Of a stretch of DNA of 64,000 nt, positions 9,865 to 19,420 are shown one piece after another. The stretch is from Geobacter sp. (lineage in GTDB: Bacteria > Desulfobacterota > Desulfuromonadia > Geobacterales > Geobacteraceae), in NCBI GenBank assembly GCA_003490025.1, contig DNJC01000006.1, positions 143,727 to 207,726 on the forward strand, written 5' to 3'. The position numbers and the translations under genes were made by a program. Position 1 is the first letter of the stretch, and every line of letters begins with the position of its first letter. The notes below the pieces were generated by a model. The model made no database searches. It saw nothing but the letters and a program-made list of their open reading frames with translations, and was not told the origin of the DNA.

Positions 9865-10047
9865 AGATAATTCTCCGGTTTCTCCAACTGCACCACGACA
9901 CAAGGTCGCGCTGTTCCAGTCGGGCATTTTTTTAAAGAGAAGGTTGTACAAAAAGGACTGCCGGATATTATTGATGATCGTTGCCTGTGTCAAACGATTC
10001 CTGCGATCTTTTTATGGCCGATCTCTTCGATGGGGCGCTCATCGACA

Positions 10048-10067
10048 ACTTGACATTCTGGTCAAGT
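10048..10067. promoter_or_regulatory. Perfect inverted repeat, candidate operator over a -35 box
   Basis: ACTTGAC and GTCAAGT form a perfect 7-bp inverted repeat with a 6-base spacer (ATTCTG). The left arm contains a TTGACA-like -35 at 10050-10055, and TACTAC at 10071-10076 is a possible -10, although the spacing is short at 15. It lies about 60 bases before the acyl-CoA synthetase start. The centre-right part (CTGGTC) resembles half of the FadR site known from E. coli. This is a candidate site for the FadR-like regulator at 18659. Confidence 0.45.
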
Positions 10068-10124
10068 AAATACTACCTTGAACATAAGAAGCGCCCTTTT
10101 CCTATCTCGCTCCAGGAGCCCGCC

Positions 10125-11939
10125 ATGGAAACGATTCCGTACCGATCCATACCCGACATGCTCAAGCAGAACGCGGCCCGCTACGACGCGAGACTCGCCA
10201 TCAAGTACAGAAAACAGGGGGAATGGACCACCCTGACCTACGGGAAGTTCTACGAGCGCGCCCTCATGGCGGCACGCGGGCTGCGCAAGCTCGGCGTGCG
10301 CCCCGGCGACAAGGTCGCCATCCTCTCGGAGAACCGGGCAGGGTGGATCATTGCCGACATGGGCATCCTCTGCGCCGGCGCCGTCAGCGTCCCGGTCTAC
10401 CCGACCAGCACCCCCGAGCAGATAGAGTACGCGCTGAACCACTGCGACGCGCGCATCGTCTTCGTTTCTGGGAAGTGGCAGTACCGGAAGCTCCTGAAGA
10501 TAAAGGACGCCATCCCGATGGTGCAGCTCGTGGTCTCATTCGAGCGTTTCCTCGGCGAACCCTCGCTGCCGTTGACCACGTTCTACCAGCTGTCCGAGAT
10601 AGACGACCCGATCCTCGACGAGGAACGGGAGGAGCTGTCGGCGGTGATCGACAACATCGACCCCGAGGCGACCATGACCATCGTCTACACCTCGGGCACC
10701 ACCGGCGTCCCCAAGGGGGTCATGCTCTCCCACAGGAACGTCATCTTCGACGTCTGGGCCACCATCAAGAAGGGACGGGTCCTGGAGCAGGGGGAGGTTT
10801 TCCTTAGTTTCCTGCCGCTCAGCCACGTGCTGGAGAGGACGGTGGGATACTACCTCGCCGTCACCTGCGGCGCCATGATCGCCTTTGCCGACAGCATCGA
10901 GAAGATCGCGGAGAACATGGTCGAACTGCAGCCGACCGTCATGGTCTGCGTCCCGAGGCTCTTCGAGAAGATCTACTCGCGCATCTTCGAGCAGGTGCAC
11001 CAGCTGTCGTTGTTCAAGCGGAGACTTTTCCGCACGGCGCTGTTCGTCGGGCGGAAGTACCTGTACGCGATGCACATCGACAGGAACGCCTCGCTCTGGC
11101 TCAAGTTTCAGTACTCACTGGCGGACCGGATCGTCTTCAGCAAGCTGCGCCGCCGCTTCGGCGGCAAAATAAAGTTCTGCAGCTCCGGCGGCGCGCCGCT
11201 CGACCCGAACATCAACGAGTTCTTCTGGATCATCGGCATCCCGATCCTGGAGGGTTACGGCCTTACCGAGACCAGCCCCGTCATCTCGATGAACGACTTC
11301 GACGAGCTCCGCTTCGGGTCCGTGGGGACGCCGCTGGAACAGACCGAATTCGCCATAGCCGAGGATGGCGAGGTGCTGGTCCGCGGGCCGCAGGTGATGC
11401 TCGGCTACTACAAGGACGAGGAGGCGACGCGTCAGGTGATGGCGAAGGGGTGGCTGCGGACCGGGGACATCGGGCGGCTGGAGGGGCGCTTTTTGTTCAT
11501 CACGGACCGCAAGAAGGACCTGATCATCACGGCGGGGGGGAAGAACATAGCGCCGCAGCAGATCGAGAACCTGCTCAAGCGGGACAAATACATCTCGCAG
11601 GCCTACGTCTACGGCGACCGCAGGCCCTACCTGACCGCGCTCCTGGTGCCGACCACCGAGCGTATCCTCGAGTTCGCCCGCGACAAGGGGATCGACTACC
11701 ACGACCCGGAGGATCTCGTGGTGCATGAGCCGATCGTCGACCTGTTCCGGGAGCGGGTTGAAGAGATCAATACGTCCCTCGCCCCGTACGAGACGATAAA
11801 GAAGTTCGTGCTCCTGCCGCGGGACTTCAGCATGGACGCGGGAGAACTCACCCCGACGCTGAAGGTCAAGCGTCACGTGGTCTCGGAGAAATACAAGGAC
11901 GAGATAGAGCGGATGTATTCCGAAGAGGAGCAGCATTGA
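10125..11939 (+). CDS. fadD: Long-chain acyl-CoA synthetase (AMP-forming)
   Basis: 604 residues of the ANL superfamily. The AMP-binding P-loop YTSGTTGVPKG is at about residues 187-197. GYGLTETSP, GWLRTGDIG and the hinge DRKKDLIITAGGKNI follow in the usual order. It activates long-chain fatty acids to acyl-CoA with ATP, usually at the membrane face. The start at 10125 follows CAGGAGCC; an upstream in-frame ATG at 9981 would add 48 residues not typical of the family. It is followed by fadN after 25 bases and is probably the first gene of the beta-oxidation operon. Substrate length cannot be told from sequence. Confidence 0.9.
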   Translation: METIPYRSIPDMLKQNAARYDARLAIKYRKQGEWTTLTYGKFYERALMAARGLRKLGVRPGDKVAILSENRAGWIIADMGILCAGAVSVPVYPTSTPEQIEYALNHCDARIVFVSGKWQYRKLLKIKDAIPMVQLVVSFERFLGEPSLPLTTFYQLSEIDDPILDEEREELSAVIDNIDPEATMTIVYTSGTTGVPKGVMLSHRNVIFDVWATIKKGRVLEQGEVFLSFLPLSHVLERTVGYYLAVTCGAMIAFADSIEKIAENMVELQPTVMVCVPRLFEKIYSRIFEQVHQLSLFKRRLFRTALFVGRKYLYAMHIDRNASLWLKFQYSLADRIVFSKLRRRFGGKIKFCSSGGAPLDPNINEFFWIIGIPILEGYGLTETSPVISMNDFDELRFGSVGTPLEQTEFAIAEDGEVLVRGPQVMLGYYKDEEATRQVMAKGWLRTGDIGRLEGRFLFITDRKKDLIITAGGKNIAPQQIENLLKRDKYISQAYVYGDRRPYLTALLVPTTERILEFARDKGIDYHDPEDLVVHEPIVDLFRERVEEINTSLAPYETIKKFVLLPRDFSMDAGELTPTLKVKRHVVSEKYKDEIERMYSEEEQH

Positions 11940-11964
11940 GGCCGTGCCGTACCGGGAGGGTGCG

Positions 11965-14322
11965 ATGATGAAGATAAACAAGGTGGCAGTGCTTGGGGCA
12001 GGGGTGATGGGAGCCGCCATAGCCGCGCATCTGGCCAACGCGGGGGTGGAGGTACTCCTTTTGGACATGGCGTCGGGCGAACCGTCGGCCGCCCCCCCTC
12101 TCCGCAGCAGGATAGCCGCCCAGGCGGTCGAGGGGCTGGCGAAGATGAAGCCGGCGCCCCTCTACGCCGCTTCCTTTGCCGAGTCCATCGAGACCGGCAA
12201 CTTCGACGACGACAGCGTGAGGCTGAAAGAGTGCGACTGGGTGATAGAGGTTGTTCTGGAGGACCTGGAGATAAAGAAGCGGCTCTTCGCGGAGAAGGTA
12301 GTCCCCAATCTCAAGGAGGGCGCGGTCCTCTCCACCAACACCAGCGGCCTCTCGGTGAACGAACTTGCCCAGGCGCTCCCCGAGGGGGTGAGGCGGCGCT
12401 TCCTGGTCACCCACTTTTTCAACCCGCCGCGCTACATGCGCCTGATGGAGATGGTCCGCTGCGCCGACACCGATCCGGACCTCTTTTCCGGGATGGCGAG
12501 CTACCTCTCCAGGCGCCTCGGCAAAGGTGTCGTCTACGCCAAGGACACCCCCAATTTCATAGCCAACCGCATCGGCACTTACGCCGGGGCCGCGACCTAC
12601 AGGCGGATGGTGGAGATGGGGCTCACGGTGGAGGAGGTGGACGCCATCACCGGCCAGGCCATGGCGCGCCCCAAGACCGCCACCTTCACCCTTTGGGACC
12701 TGGTCGGGATCGACACGGTGGTGCGGGTCATGGACAACAGCTACCGCCTGCTCCCGAGCGACGAGGAGCGCGAACTCTTCAAGGTCCCCGAAACGGTCCG
12801 GGCCATGGTGTCGCAGGGTCTGACCGGCAAGAAGGGTGGGGGAGGGTTCTACCGCAGGGAGACGGTGCAGGGCGAGAGCGTGAAGCGGTTCTACGACCTC
12901 GAAAGCGGCAGCTACCGTCCCACCGTGCGCCCGAGGTTCGCTTCCGTCGACGCCGCCAGGCAAGTGGACGACCCGGCGCTGCGGCTGAAGACGCTCCTCG
13001 CGGGGACGGACCGTGCGGCGGAGTTCGCCTGGAAGAGCCTCAGGGACACCCTCCTCTACACGGCGAAGAGCATCCCGGAGATCGCCGACGACGTAGTCAA
13101 CATCGACAACGCCATGAAGTGGGGCTACAACTGGGAGCTTGGCCCGTTCGAGATCCTCGACGCCCTCGGGGTCGCCGACTTCGTCAGGCGCGCCGAACAA
13201 GACGGCATGGCGCCCCCTCCCTGGCTGAAGGAGGTCGAGCGATTCTACAAGGTGGAGAGGGGAAAGAGGTATTTCTACAGCGTGGCGGAGCGCGACTTCA
13301 GGGAGGTCCAGGTCCCGGCCGGGAGCTTGTCGCTTGCGCTCATCAAAAGCGCCGGCGGCGTCGCCGAGAAGAACAGCGCGGCCTCGCTCGTCGACATCGG
13401 GGACGGCGTCTTCTGCCTCGAGTTCCACTCGAAGATGAACACCATCGGTCCCGAAACGCTCTCCATGATCCAGAAGGGGATACGCCGCAGCGAGGCGGGC
13501 GGCGTGGGACTCGTGATAGCGAACGAGGGGGGGATGTTCTCGGCGGGAGCCAACCTGATGCTCGTCGCCATGGCCATAGCCGAGGGGGCATGGGACGAGA
13601 TCGCTTTGACCGTCAAGGAATTCCAGAAGGCGATGATGGCCATCAAGTACTCCAAGATCCCGGTGGTCGCAGCACCGCACCACCTGGTCATGGGCGGCGG
13701 ATGCGAGACCTGTCTCCACGCCGACGCCGTCAACGCCCACGCCGAAACCTACATGGGGCTGGTGGAGATCGGGGTGGGGCTCCTGCCCGCAGGGGGCGGC
13801 ACCAAGGAGATGGCGCTGCGCGCAGTCAGGCTGGCGGAGGAGAACGGCGCCGAGGTGACCCCGTTCATCTTCAAGAACTACCAGAACATCGCCATGGGGA
13901 AGGTGAGCAGTTCGGCGCACGACCTCTTCGCCATGGGGCTCATGCGGCACGGCGACGGCGTCACGCTCGATCCCGACAGGCGGATACAGGATGCGAAGCT
14001 GAAAGTCATCTCCCTGGCGTCGAATTACCGCCCCGGCCGTCCGGCTACCGGAATCAAGGCGCCGGGTCGCAGCATCGCCGCGAGCATCAAGAGCCAGCTC
14101 TGGAACCTTGAGCGGGGTGGCTTCATATCGAGCTACGACCGCCACCTTGCGGCAGGCATAGCCGACGTCATCACCGGGGGGGACGTTCCGGGCGGCACGT
14201 TGATCACGGAGCAGTACCTGCTCGACCTGGAGCGGGAGATGTTCCTCAAGTTCTGCGGACAGAAGAAGACGGCCGAAAGGATTCAGCACATGCTCAAAAA
14301 GGGGAAACCGCTGCGCAACTGA
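11965..14322 (+). CDS. fadN: 3-hydroxyacyl-CoA dehydrogenase / enoyl-CoA hydratase
   Basis: 785 residues. The N-terminal half is a 3-hydroxyacyl-CoA dehydrogenase with a dinucleotide motif GAGVMG near residue 11 and the conserved FFNPPRYM. The C-terminal half is an enoyl-CoA hydratase/isomerase (crotonase) domain with oxyanion segments ANEGGMFSAGAN and LPAGGGTKE. This order (dehydrogenase first) and the length match FadN of Bacillus subtilis, not FadB or FadJ, where the hydratase comes first. It catalyses the second and third steps of beta-oxidation. I chose ATG 11965 because GGGAGGG lies just upstream; a GTG at 11944 is in frame but less well placed. Confidence 0.9.
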   Translation: MMKINKVAVLGAGVMGAAIAAHLANAGVEVLLLDMASGEPSAAPPLRSRIAAQAVEGLAKMKPAPLYAASFAESIETGNFDDDSVRLKECDWVIEVVLEDLEIKKRLFAEKVVPNLKEGAVLSTNTSGLSVNELAQALPEGVRRRFLVTHFFNPPRYMRLMEMVRCADTDPDLFSGMASYLSRRLGKGVVYAKDTPNFIANRIGTYAGAATYRRMVEMGLTVEEVDAITGQAMARPKTATFTLWDLVGIDTVVRVMDNSYRLLPSDEERELFKVPETVRAMVSQGLTGKKGGGGFYRRETVQGESVKRFYDLESGSYRPTVRPRFASVDAARQVDDPALRLKTLLAGTDRAAEFAWKSLRDTLLYTAKSIPEIADDVVNIDNAMKWGYNWELGPFEILDALGVADFVRRAEQDGMAPPPWLKEVERFYKVERGKRYFYSVAERDFREVQVPAGSLSLALIKSAGGVAEKNSAASLVDIGDGVFCLEFHSKMNTIGPETLSMIQKGIRRSEAGGVGLVIANEGGMFSAGANLMLVAMAIAEGAWDEIALTVKEFQKAMMAIKYSKIPVVAAPHHLVMGGGCETCLHADAVNAHAETYMGLVEIGVGLLPAGGGTKEMALRAVRLAEENGAEVTPFIFKNYQNIAMGKVSSSAHDLFAMGLMRHGDGVTLDPDRRIQDAKLKVISLASNYRPGRPATGIKAPGRSIAASIKSQLWNLERGGFISSYDRHLAAGIADVITGGDVPGGTLITEQYLLDLEREMFLKFCGQKKTAERIQHMLKKGKPLRN

Positions 14323-14330
14323 AGACTTCC

Positions 14331-14420
14331 TCCCCTCTCCGGCCGGGAGAGGGTGCCCGGAGGGCGGGTGAGGGCGATGGCAGAGGCGAGAACACGCAAA
14401 GCGGCATTCCCGCCGCGCTG
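14331..14420. repeat. Dispersed intergenic repeats, families B and A (degenerate)
   Basis: Between fadN and fadA lie a family B copy (CCCTCTCC...GGGAGAGGGT...GGGTGAGGGCG, 14331-14376) and a degenerate family A copy (AGCGGCATTCCCGCCGCG, about 14400). Both families recur in many other intergenic spaces of this window. Here they sit inside a likely operon, so any transcript would carry their stem-loops. Confidence 0.75.
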
Positions 14421-14447
14421 CAAGCGGCAGACAAGAAGGAGAAGGTA

Positions 14448-15620
14448 ATGGCACAGGCATACATCGTCGCAGCCTATCGCACGCCGGCGACCAAGGCATA
14501 CAAGGGAAAACTGAGGGACGTGCGACCGGACGACCTCGCCGCGGCAGCCATCAGGGGAGTCGTGGAAAGGACCGGTCTCGACCCGCTCATGCTCGACGAC
14601 GTCATCATCGGCTGCGCCTTTCCCGAAGCGGAGCAGGGGATGAACGTGGCGCGCATCGCGGCCTTAAAGGCGGGGATCCCGTACCAGGTCCCTGGCCAGA
14701 CGGTGAACCGCTTCTGCTCCTCCGGGCTGCAGACCATCGCCGCGGCGGCGGAGAGGATCATGGCGGGGTTTGCCGACTGCATCATCGCCGGCGGCACCGA
14801 GAGCATGTCGATGATCCCGATGGGGGGAAACAAGTACAGCGCGAACCCCTCTCTCGTCGCCTCCTGGCCCGAATGCTACGCCTCGATGGGGATCACGGCA
14901 GAACTCATGGTGGAGAAGTACGGCATATCCCGCGAGGAGCAGGACGCCTTCGCGCTTGACAGCCACCGGAGAGCCGCGGCGGCGATCGGGGAGGGGAGGT
15001 TCGCCGACGAGATAGTCCCGGTGGAGGCCAAGTACTGTGCTCTGGAGAAAGGGAAGATGCACTGCCACACCGAGCTGATATCCGCCGACGACGGGGTGCG
15101 CGGCGACAGCACCCTGGCGGCGCTAGGCAAACTGAAGCCCGCCTTCAAGTTGAACGGCACCGTCACCGCCGGCAACTCCTCCCAGATGACCGACGGAGCC
15201 GCGGCGGTGCTGGTGGTCTCCGAGGCCTTCCTTGAGAAGACGGGGATGAAGCCCCTGGCCCGTTTCATCTGCTTCTCGGTGAAGGGGGTCCCCCCCGAGA
15301 TAATGGGGACCGGCCCGGTCGAGGCGATACCCGCCGCGCTGAAGATGGCCGGTCTCACCATGGACCAGATCGCCCTCTTCGAGCTGAACGAGGCGTTCGC
15401 GGTGCAGGCAATCGCCTGCATCAGGGAACTGGGCCTCGACCCGGCCCGGGTCAACGTGAACGGCGGCGCCATCGCGCTGGGACACCCGCTCGGCTGCACC
15501 GGGTCGAAACTCACCGCGACCCTTCTGCACGAGTTGAAGCGCCGCGGTCAGCGCTACGGCTGCGTATCCATGTGCATCGGCGGGGGAATGGGGGCGGCCG
15601 GGATTTTCGAAATGCTGTAA
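14448..15620 (+). CDS. fadA: Acetyl-CoA acyltransferase (3-ketoacyl-CoA thiolase)
   Basis: 390 residues of the thiolase family. The nucleophile is Cys90 in NRFCSSGLQT; the second-half residues are His in GHPLGCTGS and Cys in CIGGGMG. GGTESMS is also conserved. It cleaves 3-ketoacyl-CoA with CoA to acetyl-CoA and a shortened acyl-CoA, the last step of the cycle. The ATG follows AAGGAGAAGG. It lies between fadN and fadE as in the Bacillus fadNAE operon. Confidence 0.93.
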   Translation: MAQAYIVAAYRTPATKAYKGKLRDVRPDDLAAAAIRGVVERTGLDPLMLDDVIIGCAFPEAEQGMNVARIAALKAGIPYQVPGQTVNRFCSSGLQTIAAAAERIMAGFADCIIAGGTESMSMIPMGGNKYSANPSLVASWPECYASMGITAELMVEKYGISREEQDAFALDSHRRAAAAIGEGRFADEIVPVEAKYCALEKGKMHCHTELISADDGVRGDSTLAALGKLKPAFKLNGTVTAGNSSQMTDGAAAVLVVSEAFLEKTGMKPLARFICFSVKGVPPEIMGTGPVEAIPAALKMAGLTMDQIALFELNEAFAVQAIACIRELGLDPARVNVNGGAIALGHPLGCTGSKLTATLLHELKRRGQRYGCVSMCIGGGMGAAGIFEML

Positions 15621-15633
15621 AAGGAGGCGCGTT

Positions 15634-17412
15634 ATGTCGGCAAGGATTTTCAAGGGGGCCGAGTTTCTGGTGGTCGAGACCGGCAGGGACGAGGTCTTCA
15701 CTCCGGAGGATTTCAGCGACGAGCAGAGGCAGATAGGGGAGACCACCGAGCAGTTCGTGATCAACGAGGTGCTGCCGCTGCGCGACGAGATAGAGCACCA
15801 GCATTTCGAGCACGTGGTGCACCTGATGAAGCGCTGCGGCGAACTCGGGCTGTTGATGATAGACGTCCCGGAGGAATACGGCGGTCTCGAACTCGACAAG
15901 GCGACCAGCATGCTGGCTGCGGAGAAGATCTCCGGATCGGGTTCCTTCTCGGTCGTCTATTCGGCACACACCGGCATCGGGACGCTGCCGCTGGTCTACT
16001 ACGGCACGAAGGAGCAGAAGCAGAGGTACCTCGGGAAGCTGGTGACCGGCGAGTGGATCGCCGCCTACTGCCTGACCGAGCCCGACTCGGGGAGCGACGC
16101 CCTCGGGGCCAAGGCGTCTGCGATCCTCTCCCCCGACGGCAGGCACTACCTCCTGAACGGCACCAAGCAGTTCACAACCAACGGCGCCATAGCCGATCTG
16201 TACACCGTCTTCGCCAAGATCGACAGGGAGCACTTCACCGCGTTCCTGGTGGAACGGAAAACGGAGGGGCTGACCGTCGGCCCGGAGGAGAAGAAGCTCG
16301 GCATCAAGGGGTCCTCGACCACCCAGGTGATCCTGGACAACGCCAAGGTCCCGGTCGAGAACGTCCTCGGCGAGATAGGGAAGGGGCACAAGATCGCCTT
16401 CAACGTCCTGAACGTCGGTCGCTTCAAGCTGGGCGCCGCAGTGGTGGGAGCGGCCAAGGGGGCGCTCGCCGAGGGGATCAGGTACGCCAACATGCGCAAG
16501 CAGTTCGGCCGTCCCATCGCCTCCTTCGGCGCCATCAAGGAGAAGATCGCCGACATGAGCGCCGGGATATTCGCCGCGGAATCACTCATCTACCGCCTGG
16601 CCGGGCTCATCGACGACCGCCTCGCCACCATACCCAGGGAGACCTCCAACTACTACGAGGCCTACCAGCGCGGCATAGAGGAGTACGCCATGGAGTGCGC
16701 CGTCGCCAAGGTCTTCTGCAGCGAGGTGCTGGCGGACGTGGTGGACGAGGTGGTGCAGATCCACGGAGGCTACGGCTTCGTGCAGGAGTACCCTGCCGAG
16801 CGCTACTACCGGGACGAGAGGATCAACCGGATCTTCGAAGGAACCAACGAGATAAACCGGTTGCTGATCCCGGGGATCCTGCTCACGCGCGCCATGAAGG
16901 GGGAGATACCGCTGCAGCGTGAGGCGATGAAGGCGTTCGAGTCGCTCATGACCCCGTCGCTGGAGGAACTGGACGACAGCGTCCCGTTCGCCGCCGAGAA
17001 AGCGCTCGTCGCCGGCCTGAAGCAGGCTTTCCTGGTGGTCGCGGGGAGCGCCGCGCAGAAGTTCCAGGCGAAAATAAAGGAGGAGCAGGAGATCCTCATG
17101 GCGGTCGCCGACGTGGCGATCAACATCTTCGCCATGGAGAGCGCGGTGCTGCGCGCCGACAAGATGCTGCCGGGGTTGAGCCCGGCGCGGCAAGCCGCCG
17201 TCGTCGCAGCGGTAAAGACCTTCGCCTTCGCGGCGGCGGAGAAAAGCGCCGGCGCCGCCCGAAAAGCCGCGTTCTACAGCGAGGAAGGAGACACCCTCGC
17301 CATGATGCTGGCAGGTATCAGGCGTTTCACCAAGTACGATGCCACCGGTCTCCTCGGCGCCAAGAGGACCCTGGCCGACGCGGCGATAGAGGCGGAGAGA
17401 TACCTTTTCTGA
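15634..17412 (+). CDS. fadE: Acyl-CoA dehydrogenase, long (FadE type)
   Basis: 592 residues, longer than the common 380-residue acyl-CoA dehydrogenases and equal in size to Bacillus FadE. It has the flavin/substrate signatures YCLTEPDSGSDA and QIHGGYG, and the catalytic-base region RIFEGTNEI. A C-terminal extension of about 160 residues is of the VLCAD type. It catalyses the first, FAD-dependent step of beta-oxidation and passes electrons to an electron-transfer flavoprotein not present here. It starts 13 bases after fadA behind AAAAGGAGG and is followed by a strong terminator. Confidence 0.92.
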   Translation: MSARIFKGAEFLVVETGRDEVFTPEDFSDEQRQIGETTEQFVINEVLPLRDEIEHQHFEHVVHLMKRCGELGLLMIDVPEEYGGLELDKATSMLAAEKISGSGSFSVVYSAHTGIGTLPLVYYGTKEQKQRYLGKLVTGEWIAAYCLTEPDSGSDALGAKASAILSPDGRHYLLNGTKQFTTNGAIADLYTVFAKIDREHFTAFLVERKTEGLTVGPEEKKLGIKGSSTTQVILDNAKVPVENVLGEIGKGHKIAFNVLNVGRFKLGAAVVGAAKGALAEGIRYANMRKQFGRPIASFGAIKEKIADMSAGIFAAESLIYRLAGLIDDRLATIPRETSNYYEAYQRGIEEYAMECAVAKVFCSEVLADVVDEVVQIHGGYGFVQEYPAERYYRDERINRIFEGTNEINRLLIPGILLTRAMKGEIPLQREAMKAFESLMTPSLEELDDSVPFAAEKALVAGLKQAFLVVAGSAAQKFQAKIKEEQEILMAVADVAINIFAMESAVLRADKMLPGLSPARQAAVVAAVKTFAFAAAEKSAGAARKAAFYSEEGDTLAMMLAGIRRFTKYDATGLLGAKRTLADAAIEAERYLF

Positions 17413-17436
17413 CCGGCATCCTTCCCCCGTCGGCAC

Positions 17437-17468
17437 GGCCTCCTCAGTCACTGAGGAGGCCTTTTTTT
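17437..17468 (+). terminator. Rho-independent terminator of the fad operon
   Basis: A perfect stem GGCCTCCTCAG / CTGAGGAGGCC with a three-base loop is followed by seven T (17462-17468). It lies 24 bases after the fadE stop. Confidence 0.9.
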
Positions 17469-17547
17469 GTTCCAGCGGTCCAGCAGTAGGAGTTTGCGCA
17501 GAGACTTCTTCGTCATGTACTGTCATATCCGAGAGCAAATTACCGAA

Positions 17548-17576
17548 TTGTAACTGGTGTAAACGAAACTTTTATG
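17548..17576 (+). promoter_or_regulatory. Candidate sigma-70 promoter for the 323-aa kinase
   Basis: TTGTAA and TTTATG are 17 bases apart and lie about 65 bases upstream of the kinase start. A TGGCAC at 17574 looks like a sigma-54 -24 element but has no proper -12. Confidence 0.35.
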
Positions 17577-17641
17577 GCACAATGCCGTTCATAAGAGAGT
17601 TCTAAGGGGCTACTGTGCCAGTCGGACTTGGAGGACGGTTG

Positions 17642-18613
17642 ATGGGAGTGCATCCGGACATGAAACAGACGCAGAAACCATGCGACACAAAGACAACTTC
17701 CGAGGTTTCCTCCCCTTCGAAATCCGTCGAGCCCGAGAGCTATGAGCGAGAGCGAGTGCAGGAGGAGTTGTACTGGCTGGTCGACAAGCTGGAGTTGCGC
17801 CTGACGGAAACGGAGGCTCGCCTGGCCGAGACAAAGACCAGACTCAAAAAGGAAGAAGCCAGGCGCAAGAAGGCGCAAAGGGAGGCAAATCTTCTCAAGG
17901 ATGAACTGGCGCGGCAAACGGAGAGTGTCGCGATGGTCAACGGCGAACTGGAGTCCTTCAGCTACTCCATCTCGCACGACCTGCGCGCACCGCTCAGGCA
18001 TGTGGTCGGTTTCAGCACCGCCTTGCTGGAAGACTACAACGAAACCCTCGACCCTGCCGCTCAGAACTACCTGGACTGCGTCATGAGGGCGGGGCGTAAG
18101 CTGGAGATGCTGATCGAGGCGCTTTTGACCCTTTCCAGGGTGACCAGGCAGGAGGTCACGCCGGCAAACGTGGACCTGAGCCAGCTGGCGCGGCAATGCG
18201 CGGCATCACTGCAGGAGGCGGAACCGGAGCGCCAGGTCGCCTTCAAGATCGCCGACAAACTCTTCGCTAACGCCGATCCCCAGCTCATGAGGTCTGCCCT
18301 GGAAAATCTCCTGGGTAACGCCTGGAAGTTCACGAGCCAAAAGGGGTCCGCAACCATCGAATTCGGCTGCAAGAAGGAAGGGAACACCACCGTCTATTTC
18401 GTGCGCGACGACGGCGCCGGGTTCGACCTGCGCTTTGCGGACCGGCTCTTCGGCCCGTTTCAGCGGATGCACAGGGAAGGGGAGTTCGAGGGGATCGGGA
18501 CGGGGCTCGCCGCCGTGCAGCGGATCATCCACAAGCATGGCGGGCGGATCTGGGCCGAAGCGGAAGTGGATCGCGGCGCGACGTTTTTCTTCACGCTAGG
18601 CGCAAAGCACTGA
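17642..18613 (+). CDS. Soluble histidine kinase without recognisable sensor domain
   Basis: 323 residues. The N-terminus (to about 100) is a long charged coiled coil with repeated Glu/Arg/Lys heptads. HisKA with the histidine in SISHDLRAPLRH and a HATPase domain (LLGNAWKF, DDGAGFD, GIGTGLA) follow. It has no PAS, GAF or membrane segment, so it may receive its signal from a partner protein. The ATG at 17642 has GGAGG 7 bases upstream; an in-frame GTG at 17615 has a weaker AAGGGG site and would add 9 residues. No receiver gene is adjacent. Confidence 0.85.
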   Translation: MGVHPDMKQTQKPCDTKTTSEVSSPSKSVEPESYERERVQEELYWLVDKLELRLTETEARLAETKTRLKKEEARRKKAQREANLLKDELARQTESVAMVNGELESFSYSISHDLRAPLRHVVGFSTALLEDYNETLDPAAQNYLDCVMRAGRKLEMLIEALLTLSRVTRQEVTPANVDLSQLARQCAASLQEAEPERQVAFKIADKLFANADPQLMRSALENLLGNAWKFTSQKGSATIEFGCKKEGNTTVYFVRDDGAGFDLRFADRLFGPFQRMHREGEFEGIGTGLAAVQRIIHKHGGRIWAEAEVDRGATFFFTLGAKH

Positions 18614-18658
18614 GGAAACTCGACGGTCTCTCCCGGAGGACCTCCGGGGTTAATGGTT

Positions 18659-19399
18659 TCAAGCCGACTCCGCGTGCTGGAAGAAGGCGGCTGCCACCGA
18701 TTGTTGCTGTTTCTCCAAAGGCGCTGCACCTGTTTGATGCCTGAAGTTTTCCAGCCTCTGCTTCATGGCGAAACGGGTGATCTCCTCCGCATGAGAAGCG
18801 TTCCCGTCCAGTGCTACTTTCAACATCTCCTTGTAGTAGTTCCTCGTCTGCAACCGGTGTTCTTCCTTTGCGAACAATATCACCCTAAGCTTGAAAAAGA
18901 CGTTGGCGAAGCTGTTCATGATCAGGGGATAGATCTTGTTTCCCGACATGACCGCCATCGCCATGTGCAGTTCCCAGTCGTACTTCACCAACGCGCCCGA
19001 GCTGTTGCGGAGTTTCTCGGCGCGACCGAGCATTTCGACGAGCTTTTGAGCTTCGTTCTCGACGGCCCGCCTTGCGTAGTCGGGTGCGAACTGGACCCTC
19101 AGTTCCAAAAGGTGGGAGGCAAGATCGGGCGGAAACGGTTCACTGTTCCTCGTGATGGAGGAGAGCAACTCCAGGTCCCCCTGCGACCAGAAGTCGTTCA
19201 CCACCGTCGCGTGCCGCTGCTGGACCGAGATCCAGCCCGAATCCTGCAACTTCAGCAGCGCCTCCCTCACCGTGGTGCGGCTGACGGAAAAGCGGGCCGC
19301 CAGGTCGCGCTCGCTCTCCAAATGGCAACCCGGTTTCGGGTCACCCTTGAGCAGTCCGTCAACCAGAGCCTTCTCTACCATCTGGTAGCTCTTCTTCAT
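18659..19399 (-). CDS. fadR: FadR-like GntR-family transcriptional regulator
   Basis: 246 residues. The N-terminal winged helix of GntR type (about 8-70) contains ERDLAARFSVSRTTVREAL. The C-terminal domain keeps landmark segments of E. coli FadR: VNDFW after the wing and SGNKIYPLIMN in the acyl-CoA-binding helical bundle. FadR binds DNA without ligand and is released by long-chain acyl-CoA. The recognition-helix arginines are conserved, but the wing has VQQRH in place of IQHGK, so the operator could differ. It lies 1.2 kb downstream of the fadD-fadNAE genes on the other strand, which supports control of those genes. GAGAGGA precedes the ATG. Confidence 0.75.
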   Translation of the reverse strand: MKKSYQMVEKALVDGLLKGDPKPGCHLESERDLAARFSVSRTTVREALLKLQDSGWISVQQRHATVVNDFWSQGDLELLSSITRNSEPFPPDLASHLLELRVQFAPDYARRAVENEAQKLVEMLGRAEKLRNSSGALVKYDWELHMAMAVMSGNKIYPLIMNSFANVFFKLRVILFAKEEHRLQTRNYYKEMLKVALDGNASHAEEITRFAMKQRLENFRHQTGAAPLEKQQQSVAAAFFQHAESA

Positions 19400-19420
19400 A
19401 AGGTCCTCTCTCGATATCGC

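Noticed and set aside
11866..14499. 877-codon open frame on the minus strand
   Set aside because: Antisense of fadN; shadow frame rich in Arg, His and Pro.
17574..17590. Possible sigma-54 promoter (TGGCAC) before the 323-aa kinase
   Set aside because: The -12 element is missing at the required spacing.
18632..18648. Palindrome CCCGGAGG A CCTCCGGG between convergent genes
   Set aside because: No T run on either strand and a one-base centre; not a convincing terminator.
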